The notes under the pieces are model-generated. The model saw only the letters and a list, made by a program, of their open reading frames with translations. It ran no database searches and was not told the origin of the DNA. A DNA stretch of 42,875 nucleotides from Erysipelotrichaceae bacterium (GTDB lineage: Bacteria > Bacillota_I > Bacilli_A > Erysipelotrichales > Erysipelotrichaceae), in contig JAAZCQ010000014.1 of NCBI GenBank assembly GCA_012513225.1, positions 1 to 42,875 of the forward strand, in the 5' to 3' direction. The first letter of the stretch is position 1, and each line of letters opens with the position of its first letter. The translations under genes and the position numbers were made by a program. Below are positions 42,032-42,875 of this stretch, piece by piece.

Positions 42032-42875
42032 ATGGGTAGACTTAAACAGATAATTACAGGAAAATTAATGTTTGTTACAATAGCAATAATTTTGCAAATT
42101 ATTTTGGTAGTTTTTATGCTATTAAGAGTATCTGAGATTATATATGTAAGTTACTTTTTAAGTTTTTTAAGCTATGTGATGGTTATATATATTGTTAATC
42201 ATGGTGGAAATTCATCTTTTAAGCTTGCATGGAGTGTATTAATTCTTGCATTTCCTCTTATTGGTGGATTTTTATATTTACTTTTTGGTGGAAGGCAAGT
42301 ACCAAAAAAACTTAGATTAGAAAGTGTTAAATCTCTTAATGAAACAAAACGTTTGGTTATACAAGATAAAAAAGTATTAGAAAACTTTTATGATAAATCT
42401 GATTTAAGTATTCAAAAAATATTTAATTATGGAGAAAATGTTGGAGTCTTTCCTATATTTCAAAATAGTAATGTTACTTATCTTTCCCTTGGAGAAATAA
42501 AATGGGATAGAATGCTAGAAGAACTTTCAAAAGCAAAACACTTTATATTTTTAGAATATTTCATTATTAAAGAAGGTGTAATGTGGCAAAGTATTTTAGA
42601 CATATTAAAACAAAAAGTTAAAGAGGGTGTAGATGTAAAAATTATCTATGATGATTTTGGTGCAGCCTCAACATTATCAAAAGATTATGATATAGAATTA
42701 AAAAAATATGGAATTGAGGCTCTTAGATTTAACAAGTTAAGACCAGCTTTACTAGTTCAAATGAATAATAGAGATCATAGAAAAATTTGTGTAATTGACA
42801 ATAATGTTGCTTTTTGTGGTGGAATAAATATTGGTGATTAATATATTAATATGGAAAATAGATTTGGTCATTGGA
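42032..42875 (+). pseudogene. Cardiolipin synthase, interrupted by in-frame TAA and cut by window edge
   Basis: Phospholipase-D-type cardiolipin synthase that joins two phosphatidylglycerols in the membrane. ATG with GTGAGGTGAA. Two N-terminal membrane helices (about 11-31 and 34-54) and a third hydrophobic stretch to ~83, then the soluble part. The first HKD motif is complete (HRKICVID, then NNVAFCGGINIGD). Immediately after GGINIGD comes TAA at 42839-42841, where the family has DEYIN: the codons that follow read YINMENRFGHW, exactly the expected continuation. A single GAA-to-TAA change explains it. The second HKD motif would lie beyond the stop and the window. The protein as read (269 residues) would have one HKD only. 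Confidence 0.85.

Overview
This is a 42.9-kb stretch of a very AT-rich, low-GC Gram-positive (Bacillota) chromosome. Ribosome-binding sites are AGGAGG-like, intrinsic terminators are plentiful, and TGA is used as a stop while Trp is TGG, so the code is the standard bacterial one. A group-B-like [FeFe] hydrogenase, a sensory hydrogenase, peptidoglycan (DacF), DivIVA-like and signal-peptidase genes, and sugar-phosphate enzymes point to a walled, anaerobic, sugar-fermenting organism, perhaps near Erysipelotrichia or Clostridia. That placement is inference. Nothing here looks like an active prophage, transposon or CRISPR array.

Layout. (1) 1-9.1 kb: aryl/beta-glucoside use. It holds a transporter tail, a BglK-like ROK kinase, a GH4 6-phospho-beta-glucosidase, a Cof-type HAD phosphatase, an RpiR regulator, a PHP phosphatase, a LysR regulator with a broken MFS transporter, and a GH1 6-phospho-beta-glucosidase. 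(2) 9.1-13.8 kb: thyA-folA, a fructokinase, an aldo/keto reductase and an intact MFS transporter. (3) 13.8-19.1 kb: sbcD-sbcC, a Gfo/Idh/MocA dehydrogenase and an FRM2-type nitroreductase. (4) 19.1-23.4 kb, minus strand: serC-serA-PHP phosphatase, in which the PHP gene is translationally coupled to serA and may supply the missing phosphoserine phosphatase, plus a DivIVA-like gene and lepB. (5) 23.4-27 kb: a sigma-70-family factor with a coupled membrane partner, a candidate small RNA, and two COG0523 (CobW-type) metallochaperone-like GTPases. (6) 27-29.3 kb: a rubredoxin-FAD reductase of visibly different base composition, lying between an intact tRNA-Leu(GAG) and a decayed full-length copy of the same tRNA. 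(7) 29.3-32.5 kb: dacF and typA. (8) 32.5-33.3 kb: about 800 bases without a gene, carrying a candidate large structured RNA that ends in a terminator. (9) 33.3-42.9 kb: an H2-metabolism and H2-sensing operon (group-B-like hydrogenase, NuoE-like ferredoxin, HydS with PAS domain, PP2C phosphatase with a novel C-terminal domain), then DUF1349, pepT, fruK, two thioredoxin-fold proteins, GNAT and a cardiolipin synthase.

The points I would look at first are: the structured RNA at 32.7-33.2 kb; the tRNA-Leu pseudogene, which still aligns without gaps over 84 nt; the C-rich small RNA candidate at 24.86-24.95 kb; the serCA-coupled PHP enzyme; the H2-sensing PP2C; two genes broken by a single in-frame TAA (an MFS transporter and cardiolipin synthase); and two genes whose -10 box sits exactly six bases before the ATG with no ribosome-binding site, suggesting leaderless mRNAs.
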